Shown one piece after another: positions 1 through 9,629 of a stretch of 64,000 nucleotides of DNA (the stretch's first letter is position 1; each line of letters begins with the position of its first letter). The notes below the pieces were generated by a model. The model saw only the letters and a program-made list of their open reading frames with translations. It was not told the origin of the DNA and searched no databases. The stretch is from an uncultured Flavobacteriaceae bacterium (GTDB lineage: Bacteria; Bacteroidota; Bacteroidia; Flavobacteriales; Flavobacteriaceae), in the NCBI GenBank assembly GCA_905480425.1, contig CAJQQG010000005.1, positions 28,541 to 92,540 of the forward strand. The letters are read 5' to 3'. Made by a program: the position numbers and the translations under genes.

Positions 1-705
1 TTTAAATTTTATAATTAGACTTTTAAGATTTCTAACTGCATTAGGATGATCCCCATGAATACACAAAGTATCTACTTTTAATGAAAGAGGATTTCCTTCT
101 AATGTTTTTACATATTGATGGTTTATTAAAGTGTAAAATTGTTGGTTTAAATCTTCAAGCGTTGAGAGTGTAGCGAAGGGATTTGTGCGTGAAACCAACT
201 TTCCATTATCATGATACCTTCGATCTATATAACCTTCACGCCATATGGTTAAGTTATTTTCTTTTCCTAATTTTTCTAAAATACTGTTCGGTAGTGTTAC
301 GATTATTGCATGAGGACATAATTCAAGAATTACTTTAATTAATAAGGATGCAATTTCAAGTTTATTTGCTGAATCATGATACAGGGCACCATGTGCCTTA
401 ACGTGATTTAAAGTATAAGAACTCTCATATAAAAATAAAATCAGTTGTTCCTTCAAGCTTTTATAAAGTTCATCAAGATTAATTTCCATTGAAATTCTTC
501 CAAAATTTTTAAGATCAGGGTAAGAAGGATGTGCTCCAATTTTCACACCATTTTTTTTAGCTATTGTAATTGTTTTAGATAGCTCCTCTTTCCCCCCTGC
601 GTGTCCTCCACAAGCAATATTACAACTATCTATTAAGGGTATTATTTCAGCTTCAATTCCAAAGCCTTCACCTACATCGGCATTAATATGAAAACTTTTA
701 TTCAT
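1..705 (-). CDS. pxpA: 5-oxoprolinase subunit A (LamB/YcsF family), 3' end cut by window edge
   Basis: Own translation of minus strand from ATG at 705: MNKSFHINADVGEGFGIEAEIIPLIDSCNIACGGHAGG...VKIGAHPSYPDLKNFGR...VKAHGALYHD, a LamB/YcsF signature; frame is open to base 1. Confidence 0.9.
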   Translation of the reverse strand, partial: MNKSFHINADVGEGFGIEAEIIPLIDSCNIACGGHAGGKEELSKTITIAKKNGVKIGAHPSYPDLKNFGRISMEINLDELYKSLKEQLILFLYESSYTLNHVKAHGALYHDSANKLEIASLLIKVILELCPHAIIVTLPNSILEKLGKENNLTIWREGYIDRRYHDNGKLVSRTNPFATLSTLEDLNQQFYTLINHQYVKTLEGNPLSLKVDTLCIHGDHPNAVRNLKSLIIKFK

Positions 706-708
706 CCA

Positions 709-1953
709 TTATAATTTTAAATAAACAGACCATAAAGAACGTACACTCAATAAAAATGCAATAATTACAACCATAAAACCTAAAATATTTTGAAAAGTAT
801 TATTTTTATGTGCTCCAAGAACGCTGGACTTGTTCATTATCCAAAGAATTATTCCCGCAATGAGTGGTAGCAATATTCCATTTGTAATTTGAGCAAACTG
901 AATAATTGCTATCAATTTTAAACCTGTGGCTGAAAACAATACTCCTGTAAGTAAAACAATCCCCCATACTATTTTAAAACGAGTAGCTTTCATGTTGGTA
1001 TCCCAGCTAAAACAACCACAAACAACATATGCTGCAGCAAGAGGAGCAGTAATTGTACTTGTTATACCAGCTGCAAATAAACCAAATGAGAGGAAGTATT
1101 TTGAAAACGAACCGAAAATAGGCTCAAGTCCTTTTGCTAAATCAACTGCATTTTCAATTTGGATTAATGAGGTTGCTGAAGCACTAATAATAACGCTCAG
1201 AGAAATTATACCCCCTAACACTAGGGCAATAACCATGTCATTCATAGCAAGCGGGAGCTGAGCAACATGGGTCCATTTTTTCCTTACCAATTCAGTGTGA
1301 AGAAATAAATTGTAAGGAACAATAGTAGTTCCTACTAATCCTATAATGCTTAGCAAACTACCCTTTGGGATTGAAAAGTTAAAAAGACCTCTTATTACAT
1401 CCAGAAGTGAAGGACCTGTACTAAAAGCTGTTAAAAGAAATGAAATACTCATTAAGACAACCATAATAATTAAACTACGTTCAATTAGTTTATACTTTCC
1501 TATCCATAATAATCCTCCAGCAAGGAATCCTATTAGTAATGAAAACAAATTAATTGTTACCTTATTAAAGCGAACAAGTTGTTTTCCAAAAATAGTTTCT
1601 AATCCAAGAACAGCTCCACTTATGTTTCCTGCTTCATAGGCAGTATTTCCAATCATAATAGCTGTAAAAACAAGTAGCAATACTCCAATTCTAAGCCATG
1701 GTGTTTTTATTTCATCTTTAAGTATCTGAGTAATACTTTTCTTACCTATAACGCCCAGCTTTACTGCCATACCCTGAAGGATGATTGCTGCAATAATAGA
1801 CACTAGTATAGTCCAAAGTAGATTAAGCCCATATTTAGCTCCTACTATAGTGCAAAGTGTAATGGTACCAGGACCGATAAATGCAGCAGCAATAAGAGGA
1901 CCTGGACCTATTTTTCCTAAAAATTTATTAACCATTTTTAAAGAATAATTCAA
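709..1953 (-). CDS. NRAMP family divalent metal transporter
   Basis: ORF 414 aa; multi-TM, GPGPLIAAAFIGPGTITLCTIVGAKYG is NRAMP TM1-like (DPGN variant); starts just upstream of pxpA in the same direction. Confidence 0.85.
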   Translation of the reverse strand: MNYSLKMVNKFLGKIGPGPLIAAAFIGPGTITLCTIVGAKYGLNLLWTILVSIIAAIILQGMAVKLGVIGKKSITQILKDEIKTPWLRIGVLLLVFTAIMIGNTAYEAGNISGAVLGLETIFGKQLVRFNKVTINLFSLLIGFLAGGLLWIGKYKLIERSLIIMVVLMSISFLLTAFSTGPSLLDVIRGLFNFSIPKGSLLSIIGLVGTTIVPYNLFLHTELVRKKWTHVAQLPLAMNDMVIALVLGGIISLSVIISASATSLIQIENAVDLAKGLEPIFGSFSKYFLSFGLFAAGITSTITAPLAAAYVVCGCFSWDTNMKATRFKIVWGIVLLTGVLFSATGLKLIAIIQFAQITNGILLPLIAGIILWIMNKSSVLGAHKNNTFQNILGFMVVIIAFLLSVRSLWSVYLKL

Positions 1954-2007
1954 TTAAAGATAGCTTTCTGAATTGAGTTTTCCAATTGAATAAAAAGCAT
2001 CACTTAG

Positions 2008-2775
2008 CTACTTAAAACCTTCAAAAACACCAAGACCAAAAAGGGCAAAATCATATTTAATTGGATCTTGAGAATCAAATTTTCGAAGAGCGACATCCAA
2101 CTCAAATAGTGCCTTAAAATCATTTTGTTTCCGCTTTAGTATACCAAGAGTTCTTGCTACATTCCCAGTGTGAACGTCTAAAGGACAGGAAAGTTGTGAA
2201 GTTTTTAGTTGTTTCCATATTCCAAAATCAACCCCTTTTTTAGCTGGTCGAACCATCCAACGTAAAAACATATTTAAACGTTTGGCTGCTGATCCATTCA
2301 ATGGATCTGATACATGTTTTTGCGTCCGCTTTTGATGAGGTAAGGAAAAAAAAATTTTTTTAAATTCATGAATGTTTTCATACACATTATTAGCCTCAGA
2401 GTTTTTGCTAAATGCAGCCTCAAGACCACCGTGTATATTATATATAGCTTGAAGTGCTTTTATGAAGTAACATAGATCAATACTGTTAAAGGTTCTGTGC
2501 ACAAATCTGTCTAACAGCTTTAAATCATTTTTTTGATGATTTAATATAAAGGAATGAGGATCATTATCCATAAGTTCTATCATTCTATTTCCACTTTTAA
2601 TAATGCTAATTCGATTTCCCCAAGCTATGGTAGCAACCAAAAAAGCAGAAATTTCAATGTCTTCCTTTTTTTGAAATTGATGTGGAATTTGAATAGGGTC
2701 CTCTTGTAAGAACTTAGTATTTTCAAACTCCATTGCTTTGGCGTCTAAGAAGGCCTTTAATTCATTTTTATTCAC
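2008..2775 (-). CDS. TIGR02757-type conserved protein
   Basis: ORF 255 aa; LVATIAWGNRISIIKSGNRMIELMD... and LDVHTGNVARTLGILKRKQNDFKALFELDVALRKFDSQDPIKYDFALFGLG resemble the TIGR02757 family. Confidence 0.75.
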   Translation of the reverse strand: MNKNELKAFLDAKAMEFENTKFLQEDPIQIPHQFQKKEDIEISAFLVATIAWGNRISIIKSGNRMIELMDNDPHSFILNHQKNDLKLLDRFVHRTFNSIDLCYFIKALQAIYNIHGGLEAAFSKNSEANNVYENIHEFKKIFFSLPHQKRTQKHVSDPLNGSAAKRLNMFLRWMVRPAKKGVDFGIWKQLKTSQLSCPLDVHTGNVARTLGILKRKQNDFKALFELDVALRKFDSQDPIKYDFALFGLGVFEGFK

Positions 2776-3443
2776 GAGATAATTTGACCGTCTTTTAGGT
2801 TAATGGTCCTGTCAGATCTTTTTGCAAGATCTTTGTTATGAGTTACAATAACAAAACTACAGCCTAATTCATCTCTTAACTCAAAAAATAAATCATGTAA
2901 ACTATTTGCATTTTCAGAATCTAAATTTCCTGTAGGTTCATCTGCAAATATGACTTTAGGATCATTGATAAGTGCTCTAGCCACTGCAACACGTTGTTGT
3001 TCTCCACCAGAGAGGCTTGTTGGCTTATGGGATGCACGTTTTTCAAGACCCAAACGTTTTAACAAGCCTAACGCCTTTTTGGTTTTTTCTTTCGAAAAAT
3101 CACCCCCTAACCAACCGGGAAGACAAATGTTTTCAAGGGCTGTGAATTCAGGAAGTAATTCATGGAATTGAAAAATGAAACCCATATGCTGATTTCTAAA
3201 TTTTGCTAAGGCTTTATCAGTTAATAGGGTGGTTTCAGTATTTTCTATACTAACAATAGTATTTGTATTTTTATTTGGACGATCTAAAGTTCCAAGGATA
3301 TGAAGAAGAGTTGTTTTTCCAGCTCCAGAGGGTCCCACTATAGTAACGATCTCACCGATCTCTAAGGTTATATTTACATCAGTTAGGACCTTTAAATTTC
3401 CATAATTTTTTGATACATGTTTTGCTTTGAGCAGTTGTTCCAT
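2772..3443 (-). CDS. ABC transporter ATP-binding protein (LolD-like)
   Basis: Walker A GPSGAGKTT, signature LSGGEQQRVAVARAL, Walker B VIFADEPTGNLD. Confidence 0.9.
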   Translation of the reverse strand: MEQLLKAKHVSKNYGNLKVLTDVNITLEIGEIVTIVGPSGAGKTTLLHILGTLDRPNKNTNTIVSIENTETTLLTDKALAKFRNQHMGFIFQFHELLPEFTALENICLPGWLGGDFSKEKTKKALGLLKRLGLEKRASHKPTSLSGGEQQRVAVARALINDPKVIFADEPTGNLDSENANSLHDLFFELRDELGCSFVIVTHNKDLAKRSDRTINLKDGQIIS

Positions 3444-3562
3444 AGTTACATCTAAAGTACTTCTTTTTTGTATTTATTACTTCACTTAGACTAATTTCTA
3501 AAATATGGTTTCATTTATTTAAATTTTATAAGAAAATAAGATATATTATACATTTATAAAGA

Positions 3563-3592
3563 TTGATTTTTTTATATCTATCATTATATTTG
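3563..3592 (+). promoter_or_regulatory. Bacteroidota-type promoter upstream of msrA (TTG-N19-TATATTTG)
   Basis: TTG 3563-3565, 19-nt spacer, TATATTTG 3585-3592, matching TTG/TAnnTTTG architecture. Confidence 0.6.
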
Positions 3593-3613
3593 TTTAACAA
3601 ATATTAAAAAAAA

Positions 3614-4147
3614 TTGATCAAAACTATATATTTAGCAGGAGGATGTTTTTGGTGTACTGAAGCAGTTTTTCAGCGTTTAAATGGTGTTAGGTCTGTAATT
3701 CCAGGTTACATAGATGGTTTCATTAAGAATCCAGCCTACAGAGAAGTTTGCTCTGAAAGAACGGGACATACAGAAGCTATTTCAGTTGATTTTGAAGTTG
3801 ATGAAATTAGCTTAGTTGAATTGCTTTTAATTTTCTTCAACACACATGATCCGACAACGCTAAATAGTCAGCAAAATGACAAGGGTACTCAATATCGTTC
3901 TGGTATATATTATCTCGATCCTGAAGATAAAATTGTTATTGAGACTGTAATGAAGCAATTAGAAGAGGCTCAAGTTTATGAAGACCCAATTGTTACTGAA
4001 GTTAAAACAGCAACGCCATTTTATAAAGCTGAAGAAGAGCATTTTAATTACTACAATTTAAATAAAAACCAGCCTTACTGTACCTATATTATTGATCCTA
4101 AAATTGAAAAATTAAAAAAATACTTTAAAAATTTTATTACTATTTAA
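3614..4147 (+). CDS. msrA: peptide-methionine (S)-S-oxide reductase MsrA
   Basis: AGGCFWCTEAVFQ active-site motif near N-terminus; TTG start forced by in-frame TAA at 3605-3607. Confidence 0.93.
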   Translation: MIKTIYLAGGCFWCTEAVFQRLNGVRSVIPGYIDGFIKNPAYREVCSERTGHTEAISVDFEVDEISLVELLLIFFNTHDPTTLNSQQNDKGTQYRSGIYYLDPEDKIVIETVMKQLEEAQVYEDPIVTEVKTATPFYKAEEEHFNYYNLNKNQPYCTYIIDPKIEKLKKYFKNFITI

Positions 4148-4729
4148 ATGAACGACAACTTCGACATTGAAACCCTAAAAAAAACTGATAAAATAAAATC
4201 AAATTACGAAAATATCCTTAATTTATTAGGAGAAAATAAAGATCGAGATGGTTTATTAAAAACACCTGAGCGTGCTGCTAAGGCAATTAGTTTTTTAACA
4301 GAAGGATATGATAAAAACCCCCACAAAATTCTTCAAAGTGCAATGTTTGAGGAGAGTTATAGTGAAATGGTAATTGTTAAAGACATTGAATTATATTCTT
4401 TGTGTGAACACCACTTGTTACCATTTTTTGGGAAAGCTCACATAGCTTACATTCCAAATGGCCATATTGTAGGTTTAAGTAAATTACCTAGAGTAGTTGA
4501 TGTTTTTTCACGAAGGTTACAAGTTCAAGAACGTTTAACAGAGCAGATTTTAGATTGTATAAATGAAACGCTCTCTCCAAAAGGTGTTGCGGTTGTTATT
4601 GAAGCGTCCCACATGTGCATGATGATGCGTGGAGTTCAAAAACAAAACTCCTCTACAACAACCTCTGGGTTTAGAGGAACTTTTAAGGAAACTGATACTA
4701 GGAATGAATTCCTGAAACTTATTCATTAA
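4148..4729 (+). CDS. folE: GTP cyclohydrolase I
   Basis: [47 protein letters not shown] and [14 protein letters not shown] motifs. Confidence 0.95.
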   Translation: MNDNFDIETLKKTDKIKSNYENILNLLGENKDRDGLLKTPERAAKAISFLTEGYDKNPHKILQSAMFEESYSEMVIVKDIELYSLCEHHLLPFFGKAHIAYIPNGHIVGLSKLPRVVDVFSRRLQVQERLTEQILDCINETLSPKGVAVVIEASHMCMMMRGVQKQNSSTTTSGFRGTFKETDTRNEFLKLIH

Positions 4730-4742
4730 AAAAATTCTTAAG

Positions 4743-5075
4743 TTATTTTTTAAAAAAACGCTTAAAACCAATTCTACAAAGTATTTTCTTTTCAAAATTC
4801 CAAAAAAACTTAAATTGTAAAAAAAGTGTTCCAATGACCAGTAGTAATAATTGATATAAAGGAAAAACAATTACAACACGAAGTGTCCAATAGAGTATAT
4901 CTCCAAGAAATAAATCCTTAAAAAAATCATTGTTAATATTTAAGAATTCAAGAACAGGTTTTGCCAATCGAACACTAAGAGAGCCTGTAATTCCAAAAAC
5001 TATAAAAATTAAAATGAATTGACTATTGGATTCAACCCCCCATTTATTTTTTAATCGAGTAAAATACAAATTCAA
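4743..5075 (-). CDS. small conserved membrane protein (DUF6787-like)
   Basis: ORF 110 aa with LKNKWGV...FGITGSLSVRLAKP; two TM segments; family call from memory. Confidence 0.55.
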   Translation of the reverse strand: MNLYFTRLKNKWGVESNSQFILIFIVFGITGSLSVRLAKPVLEFLNINNDFFKDLFLGDILYWTLRVVIVFPLYQLLLLVIGTLFLQFKFFWNFEKKILCRIGFKRFFKK

Positions 5076-6026
5076 TTATTTAAGTAACGAACTAATTTGA
5101 GCAGCTAATTCTTCTCCAATACGATCTTGTGCCTCTAAAGTAGCTGCACCGATATGCGGAGTCAATGAAATTTTATCGTGCATTAAAAGTTTGATTTCAG
5201 GCTTAGGTTCATTTTCAAATGTATCTAATGCAGCAAAGGATAAATGTCCACTCTCCAGCGCTTCAATTAATGCTACTTCATCAACAACGCCTCCACGAGA
5301 GGCATTAACTATGGAAGAACCTTTCTTCATTTTAGAAAAAGCACTGGCATCAATCACGTATTCTTTTTGTGCCGGTACATGCAAACTAATAAAATCAGAT
5401 TTTTCTAAAACTTTATTAAATGATTCTGTTTTAATACTTACAGAAATAGACTGTCCATTAAAAAGTGTAACTGTTACAGTAGCTTCTTCAGTGAATTTAT
5501 CAGTAGCAATAACATTCATGCCAATTCCTAAGCCAATTTTAGCAACTTCTTGACCAATACGACCAAAACCAATTATGCCTAAAGTTTTGCCTCGAAGTTC
5601 AGCTCCTTTTGCATAAGCTTTTTTAAGGCCTTTAAAGTTAGTTTCACCTTCCAATGGCATACTTCTGTTGGAATCATATAAAAAACGAACCCCTCCATAT
5701 AAATGTGCAAAAACTAATTCTGCAACAGAGGCTGAAGAAGCGGCTGGAGTATTTATAACATATAATCCTTTTGATTTCGCATAATCAACATCAATATTAT
5801 CCATTCCAACGCCACCACGACCAATGAGTTTAAGTCCAGGACAAGCATTGATTAATTCTTTTCTTGCAGTTGTAGCACTTCGAACAAGTAGTACCGAAAC
5901 TTTATTTTCATTAATGTAATCAGCCAATTGTTCTTGGGCTACATTTGTTGTAATTACGTCAAAACCGTTTTTGGTTAACGCATCAATTCCGCTTTGCGAA
6001 ATACCATCATTGGCTAAAATTTTCAT
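5076..6026 (-). CDS. serA: D-3-phosphoglycerate dehydrogenase
   Basis: GxGRIGQEVAKIG Rossmann motif, RGGVVDEVALIEAL, HIGAAT; start chosen at MKILANDGI (6026) just downstream of serC stop rather than the longer ORF start. Confidence 0.88.
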   Translation of the reverse strand: MKILANDGISQSGIDALTKNGFDVITTNVAQEQLADYINENKVSVLLVRSATTARKELINACPGLKLIGRGGVGMDNIDVDYAKSKGLYVINTPAASSASVAELVFAHLYGGVRFLYDSNRSMPLEGETNFKGLKKAYAKGAELRGKTLGIIGFGRIGQEVAKIGLGIGMNVIATDKFTEEATVTVTLFNGQSISVSIKTESFNKVLEKSDFISLHVPAQKEYVIDASAFSKMKKGSSIVNASRGGVVDEVALIEALESGHLSFAALDTFENEPKPEIKLLMHDKISLTPHIGAATLEAQDRIGEELAAQISSLLK

Positions 6027-6027
6027 A

Positions 6028-7092
6028 TTATTTATTTTTTTCAAGGCTTTGCATACATTCAACTAAAACATCTATACTTTCAATGGGAAGGGCATTGTAC
6101 ATTGAGGCACGGTATCCACCCACAGAACGGTGTCCTTTAAGTCCGCTTATACCAGCTGCATTGCATAAACCATCAAATGATTCGGAGTCATTTTGATCAA
6201 CAAGGTTAAAGGTTGCGTTCATATCACTACGATCTTCCTTAGCGGCAAAACCTACAAATTTAGAATTTCGATCAATTTCTCCATACAATAACTTAGCTTT
6301 TTGCATGTTTTGCTCCCCTAATTTTTCAATTCCCCCTTTAGAATTCACCCATCTCATATTTAGCATGGAAGTATATACAGCAAATACAGGGGGTGTATTA
6401 AACATACTATCTTTTTCTGCCTGTATTTTATAACTTAACATTGAAGGAACAGTGTTGGATATCTTATTTAAAATTTCTTCTTTAATAATGACTAAAGTAG
6501 TTCCGGCTGGACCCATGTTTTTTTGAGCACCTGCATAAAAACAATCGAATTTAGAATAATCAAATTTTCTAGAAAATATATCAGAACTCATATCGGCGAC
6601 TAATGGAACCTTTGTCTCAGGTATCTCTTTAATCTGAGTTCCAAAAATAGTATTGTTAGAAGTAAGGTGAAGGTAATCCAGGTCATTTGGAATTTCATAG
6701 TCTTTTGGAATGAAATTATAATTTGCTTCTTTTGAACTTGCTAATTCCTGAACTTCTCCAATGAGTTTCGCTTCTTTTATGGCTTTTTCAGACCATGTCC
6801 CTGTATTCACATACCCTGCTTTTTTATTTAAAAAATTGTAAGCAGTCATCAAAAATTGCAAACTAGCACCTCCTTGAACAAAAATTGATTTGTATCCTTT
6901 GTTTTCAAGTCCTGTAAGTTTGAGTGCCAATGCACAAGCTTCATCCATAATGGATATAAATGCGCTACTACGATGTGAAATTTCAATAAGGGATAATCCA
7001 GAATTGTCAAGTTCTTTCACAGCTTCAGCAGCCTGATGCATCACTTCTTTCGGAAGTATAGAAGGGCCAGCACTAAAATTATGAATTTTCAT
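6028..7092 (-). CDS. serC: 3-phosphoserine/phosphohydroxythreonine transaminase
   Basis: MKIHNFSAGPSILPKEV; GAQKNMGPAG PLP-lysine motif; GHRSVGGYRASMYNA C-terminus. Confidence 0.95.
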   Translation of the reverse strand: MKIHNFSAGPSILPKEVMHQAAEAVKELDNSGLSLIEISHRSSAFISIMDEACALALKLTGLENKGYKSIFVQGGASLQFLMTAYNFLNKKAGYVNTGTWSEKAIKEAKLIGEVQELASSKEANYNFIPKDYEIPNDLDYLHLTSNNTIFGTQIKEIPETKVPLVADMSSDIFSRKFDYSKFDCFYAGAQKNMGPAGTTLVIIKEEILNKISNTVPSMLSYKIQAEKDSMFNTPPVFAVYTSMLNMRWVNSKGGIEKLGEQNMQKAKLLYGEIDRNSKFVGFAAKEDRSDMNATFNLVDQNDSESFDGLCNAAGISGLKGHRSVGGYRASMYNALPIESIDVLVECMQSLEKNK

Positions 7093-7274
7093 AAGCTTGA
7101 AAAGTGTTAAGTTATTTTAAAGAGATTTTCGTATTTTTAATGGATGAATAACCTTAATTTTTAATATTTACAAATATTGTAATTCCATCATAAAACAATG
7201 GATAAAAAATTTCTTTTTTTTCTGAGTTGTTAACATAAAATAATGAAAAATAAAAGTGAAATCTGGTATATAAT

Positions 7275-8300
7275 TTATATGTCTAATAAAAAATTAATGG
7301 TATCAACACCATCTGCATAGTTCCACAATGCTGGATTTTGAGTTTCTCCAAACGGAATACTATTTTCAATATCTAGGTGAGAAACAATACATTGAATAAA
7401 ATCTTTTTGTTGACCCAATAGTGTGGATAATTTTTCAATATTTTTATAATATTCATAATGGACACAGGCGATTGGAGCACTAAAACTTTTTTCTTCTCTT
7501 AACATAAAAAAACCATTTTCTAAAAAATCAAAAGTACTCATTAGAAAAACAGCTTTATTGTAATCGTAATTATTAGCATACTTAGCATGTTTAATTACAG
7601 AAGAAAAGGGATAAACACCTTCAAATATTTTGTTTAAATCATATCCTTCTGGTAGGTATATTTTAGCAACATTTCTACATCCAAGTCCAAAGAATTGAAG
7701 CATGTCTTTGCCTAGCGCAATCATCTCATCATTAGTCTCATTACCTTCAATGACTGCAATGCCATTTCTATTTTTTCTTATGATGTGAGGATAACTTGAA
7801 AAATAATGATCAAAATAGCGAGCAGCATTATTTGAGCCAGTTGCAATAACCGCATCAAACCCGATTAATTTGCCAGTTTCATAAGTAATAAAATCTTCCC
7901 CAGTCTCTGACGTTAAAAAATCTGTCATGTAGGGTAATAAAAATAAATCTTTAGAAGCACATTTAACCAAAGCTTTATGCTCACAAACCCATACACTTAC
8001 AATGTCGTGAAAACCAACCATAGGAATGTTTCCAGCAAGAATTAAAGCAATTTTTTTAGATTTTTTTTGAGTTGAAAATAAATAGGGCTTTAGCCAAGTA
8101 ATTATATACTCTATCGAAAGGATAGTTCCCCAGCTTTTAAAAGTTTCCTCTATGGATCGTTTTGTAAACCATCCGTTGGATTCAGAAGCTCTTTTAACCT
8201 GTTCTTGAAGAACCGAATAGTTTTTATCATTAGGATTAAAATCTAATAAGTGACTTCCCAATTTAACTAAGGCTTCAATACGTTTTGAGTTTAAGTTCAT
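7275..8300 (-). CDS. acyl-CoA reductase (LuxC-like)
   Basis: ORF 341 aa; IALILAGNIPMVGFHDIVSVWVCEHKALVKCASKD...ATGSNNAARYFDHYF resembles LuxC/acyl-CoA reductase family of Bacteroidota. Confidence 0.8.
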   Translation of the reverse strand: MNLNSKRIEALVKLGSHLLDFNPNDKNYSVLQEQVKRASESNGWFTKRSIEETFKSWGTILSIEYIITWLKPYLFSTQKKSKKIALILAGNIPMVGFHDIVSVWVCEHKALVKCASKDLFLLPYMTDFLTSETGEDFITYETGKLIGFDAVIATGSNNAARYFDHYFSSYPHIIRKNRNGIAVIEGNETNDEMIALGKDMLQFFGLGCRNVAKIYLPEGYDLNKIFEGVYPFSSVIKHAKYANNYDYNKAVFLMSTFDFLENGFFMLREEKSFSAPIACVHYEYYKNIEKLSTLLGQQKDFIQCIVSHLDIENSIPFGETQNPALWNYADGVDTINFLLDI

Positions 8301-8304
8301 TTGC

Positions 8305-8335
8305 TTGTTTAGGAACTTTTAAGGTCTTATTTTTG
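8305..8335 (+). promoter_or_regulatory. promoter upstream of ferredoxin (TTG-N20-TATTTTTG)
   Basis: TTG 8305-8307 and TATTTTTG 8328-8335; CDS starts at 8361. Confidence 0.55.
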
Positions 8336-8360
8336 CACAAATGTAAGGAAAGATATTCCT

Positions 8361-8714
8361 ATGGCTATTATCATTACTGACGAGTGTATTAATTGTGGCG
8401 CCTGTGAACCTGAATGCCCAAATACCGCAATTTATGAAGGTGCTGAGGATTGGAGGTATGAAGATGGTACTTCTTTAAAGGGTGATGTTGTTTTACTTAA
8501 TGGAAGTGCAGTAAATGCTGAAAAGTTTCAAGAACCTGTTTCTGATGAATATTATTTTATAGTTCCTGATAAATGTACAGAATGTAAAGGTTTTCATGAT
8601 GAGCCTCAATGTGCAGCTGTCTGTCCTGTAGATTGTTGTGTGCCTGACGACAATCATGTAGAAACCGAGAATACACTTCTAGGGAAACAGCAGTTTATGC
8701 ACCCAGAATCTTAA
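8361..8714 (+). CDS. 4Fe-4S dicluster ferredoxin
   Basis: [13 protein letters not shown] and [22 protein letters not shown] cluster motifs. Confidence 0.93.
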   Translation: MAIIITDECINCGACEPECPNTAIYEGAEDWRYEDGTSLKGDVVLLNGSAVNAEKFQEPVSDEYYFIVPDKCTECKGFHDEPQCAAVCPVDCCVPDDNHVETENTLLGKQQFMHPES

Positions 8715-9540
8715 GTACTCCAGGACTTTTAAAAGTTACTAATTGAATGTTATTTTCTGTTAATTTGTCACTACAAGCTTTGCTATTAAAATAGTGGGCA
8801 TCTTCAGCACGCCATATTGCACCAAAATTAGGATGATCTACTGTTATCTGTTGCATCTCTTTACTCTCTAATGCAGGGTGAATCAAAATAATGGAAAGTC
8901 CTTCCGGCAATGAGTCTAGTATGGTTTCATAGTGAACTTTAAGTCCTTGGTTTTTAAATTCATTAAATGAGGCCATGAAAATTGATTCAAAACATTTGTT
9001 AGAATCGATATTAAATTTTGAAGGGTCTTCTCCTGTGTAGGAAATTAAGGTTTTACTAAGAATAACAGGAAGTTTATATTCATTTCCTAGATCCTGATAA
9101 AGATCAATCAGATCTTGGCGCAATCCTAAAGTATACATATGAGAATCTAAATGTGAAGGTTTCATGCCAAGAGAAAGAGCGTATTCAATTTGATTCTTTA
9201 GCTCTAATCGAACTTCGTCAACAATAGCGTGATCCCTTATGTTTTCTCTTTTTGAGTAAAAATGCCCGTTTTTATCAACTAGAGAAGGTATTTTATAATT
9301 AGGGGTTATTGGTTTAAAGGGATAAGATTTCCATTCTCCTGTAAGGGTTAGATGAATTCCATAGTCTAGTTCTGGATTTTTCAAACTGAATTGCGCCATC
9401 TCATAAAACCAAGGGCAAGGAACCATAAGACTAGTTGAACTAATGCTTCCTTTTAACATTCCGATTTGTGTAGCGTGATTTTCAGACCAAGCAAGGCCAG
9501 CATCGTCTGCATGAATAATGAGTTGTTTTTTACTCTGCAT
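8695..9540 (-). CDS. YdjC/ChbG-like carbohydrate deacetylase
   Basis: [38 protein letters not shown] motifs. Confidence 0.85.
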   Translation of the reverse strand: MQSKKQLIIHADDAGLAWSENHATQIGMLKGSISSTSLMVPCPWFYEMAQFSLKNPELDYGIHLTLTGEWKSYPFKPITPNYKIPSLVDKNGHFYSKRENIRDHAIVDEVRLELKNQIEYALSLGMKPSHLDSHMYTLGLRQDLIDLYQDLGNEYKLPVILSKTLISYTGEDPSKFNIDSNKCFESIFMASFNEFKNQGLKVHYETILDSLPEGLSIILIHPALESKEMQQITVDHPNFGAIWRAEDAHYFNSKACSDKLTENNIQLVTFKSPGVLKILGA

Positions 9541-9594
9541 TTCTTAAAATATATAGTTTCTTACCCCATAAATAGGGAAAGCAAATGTAAAAGC

Positions 9595-9614
9595 CAAAAA
9601 TAAGCTTATTTTTG
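9595..9614. promoter_or_regulatory. 20-bp perfect palindrome with back-to-back -7 boxes between deacetylase and ychF
   Basis: CAAAAATAAGCTTATTTTTG; TATTTTTG on + (9607-9614) and on - (9602-9595). Confidence 0.55.
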
Positions 9615-9629
9615 ACAAAAATATTTTAC

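Noticed and set aside
926-1639. Plus-strand ORFs 926-1261 and 1346-1639
   Set aside because: Antisense to the well-supported NRAMP gene; low-complexity translations without domain signatures.
4550-4870. Minus-strand 106-aa ORF overlapping folE and the DUF6787-like gene
   Set aside because: Overlaps two better-supported genes in other frames; no recognisable domain.
8695-8714. 20-bp convergent overlap of ferredoxin and deacetylase genes
   Set aside because: Short 3' overlaps are common in compact genomes; no further signal.
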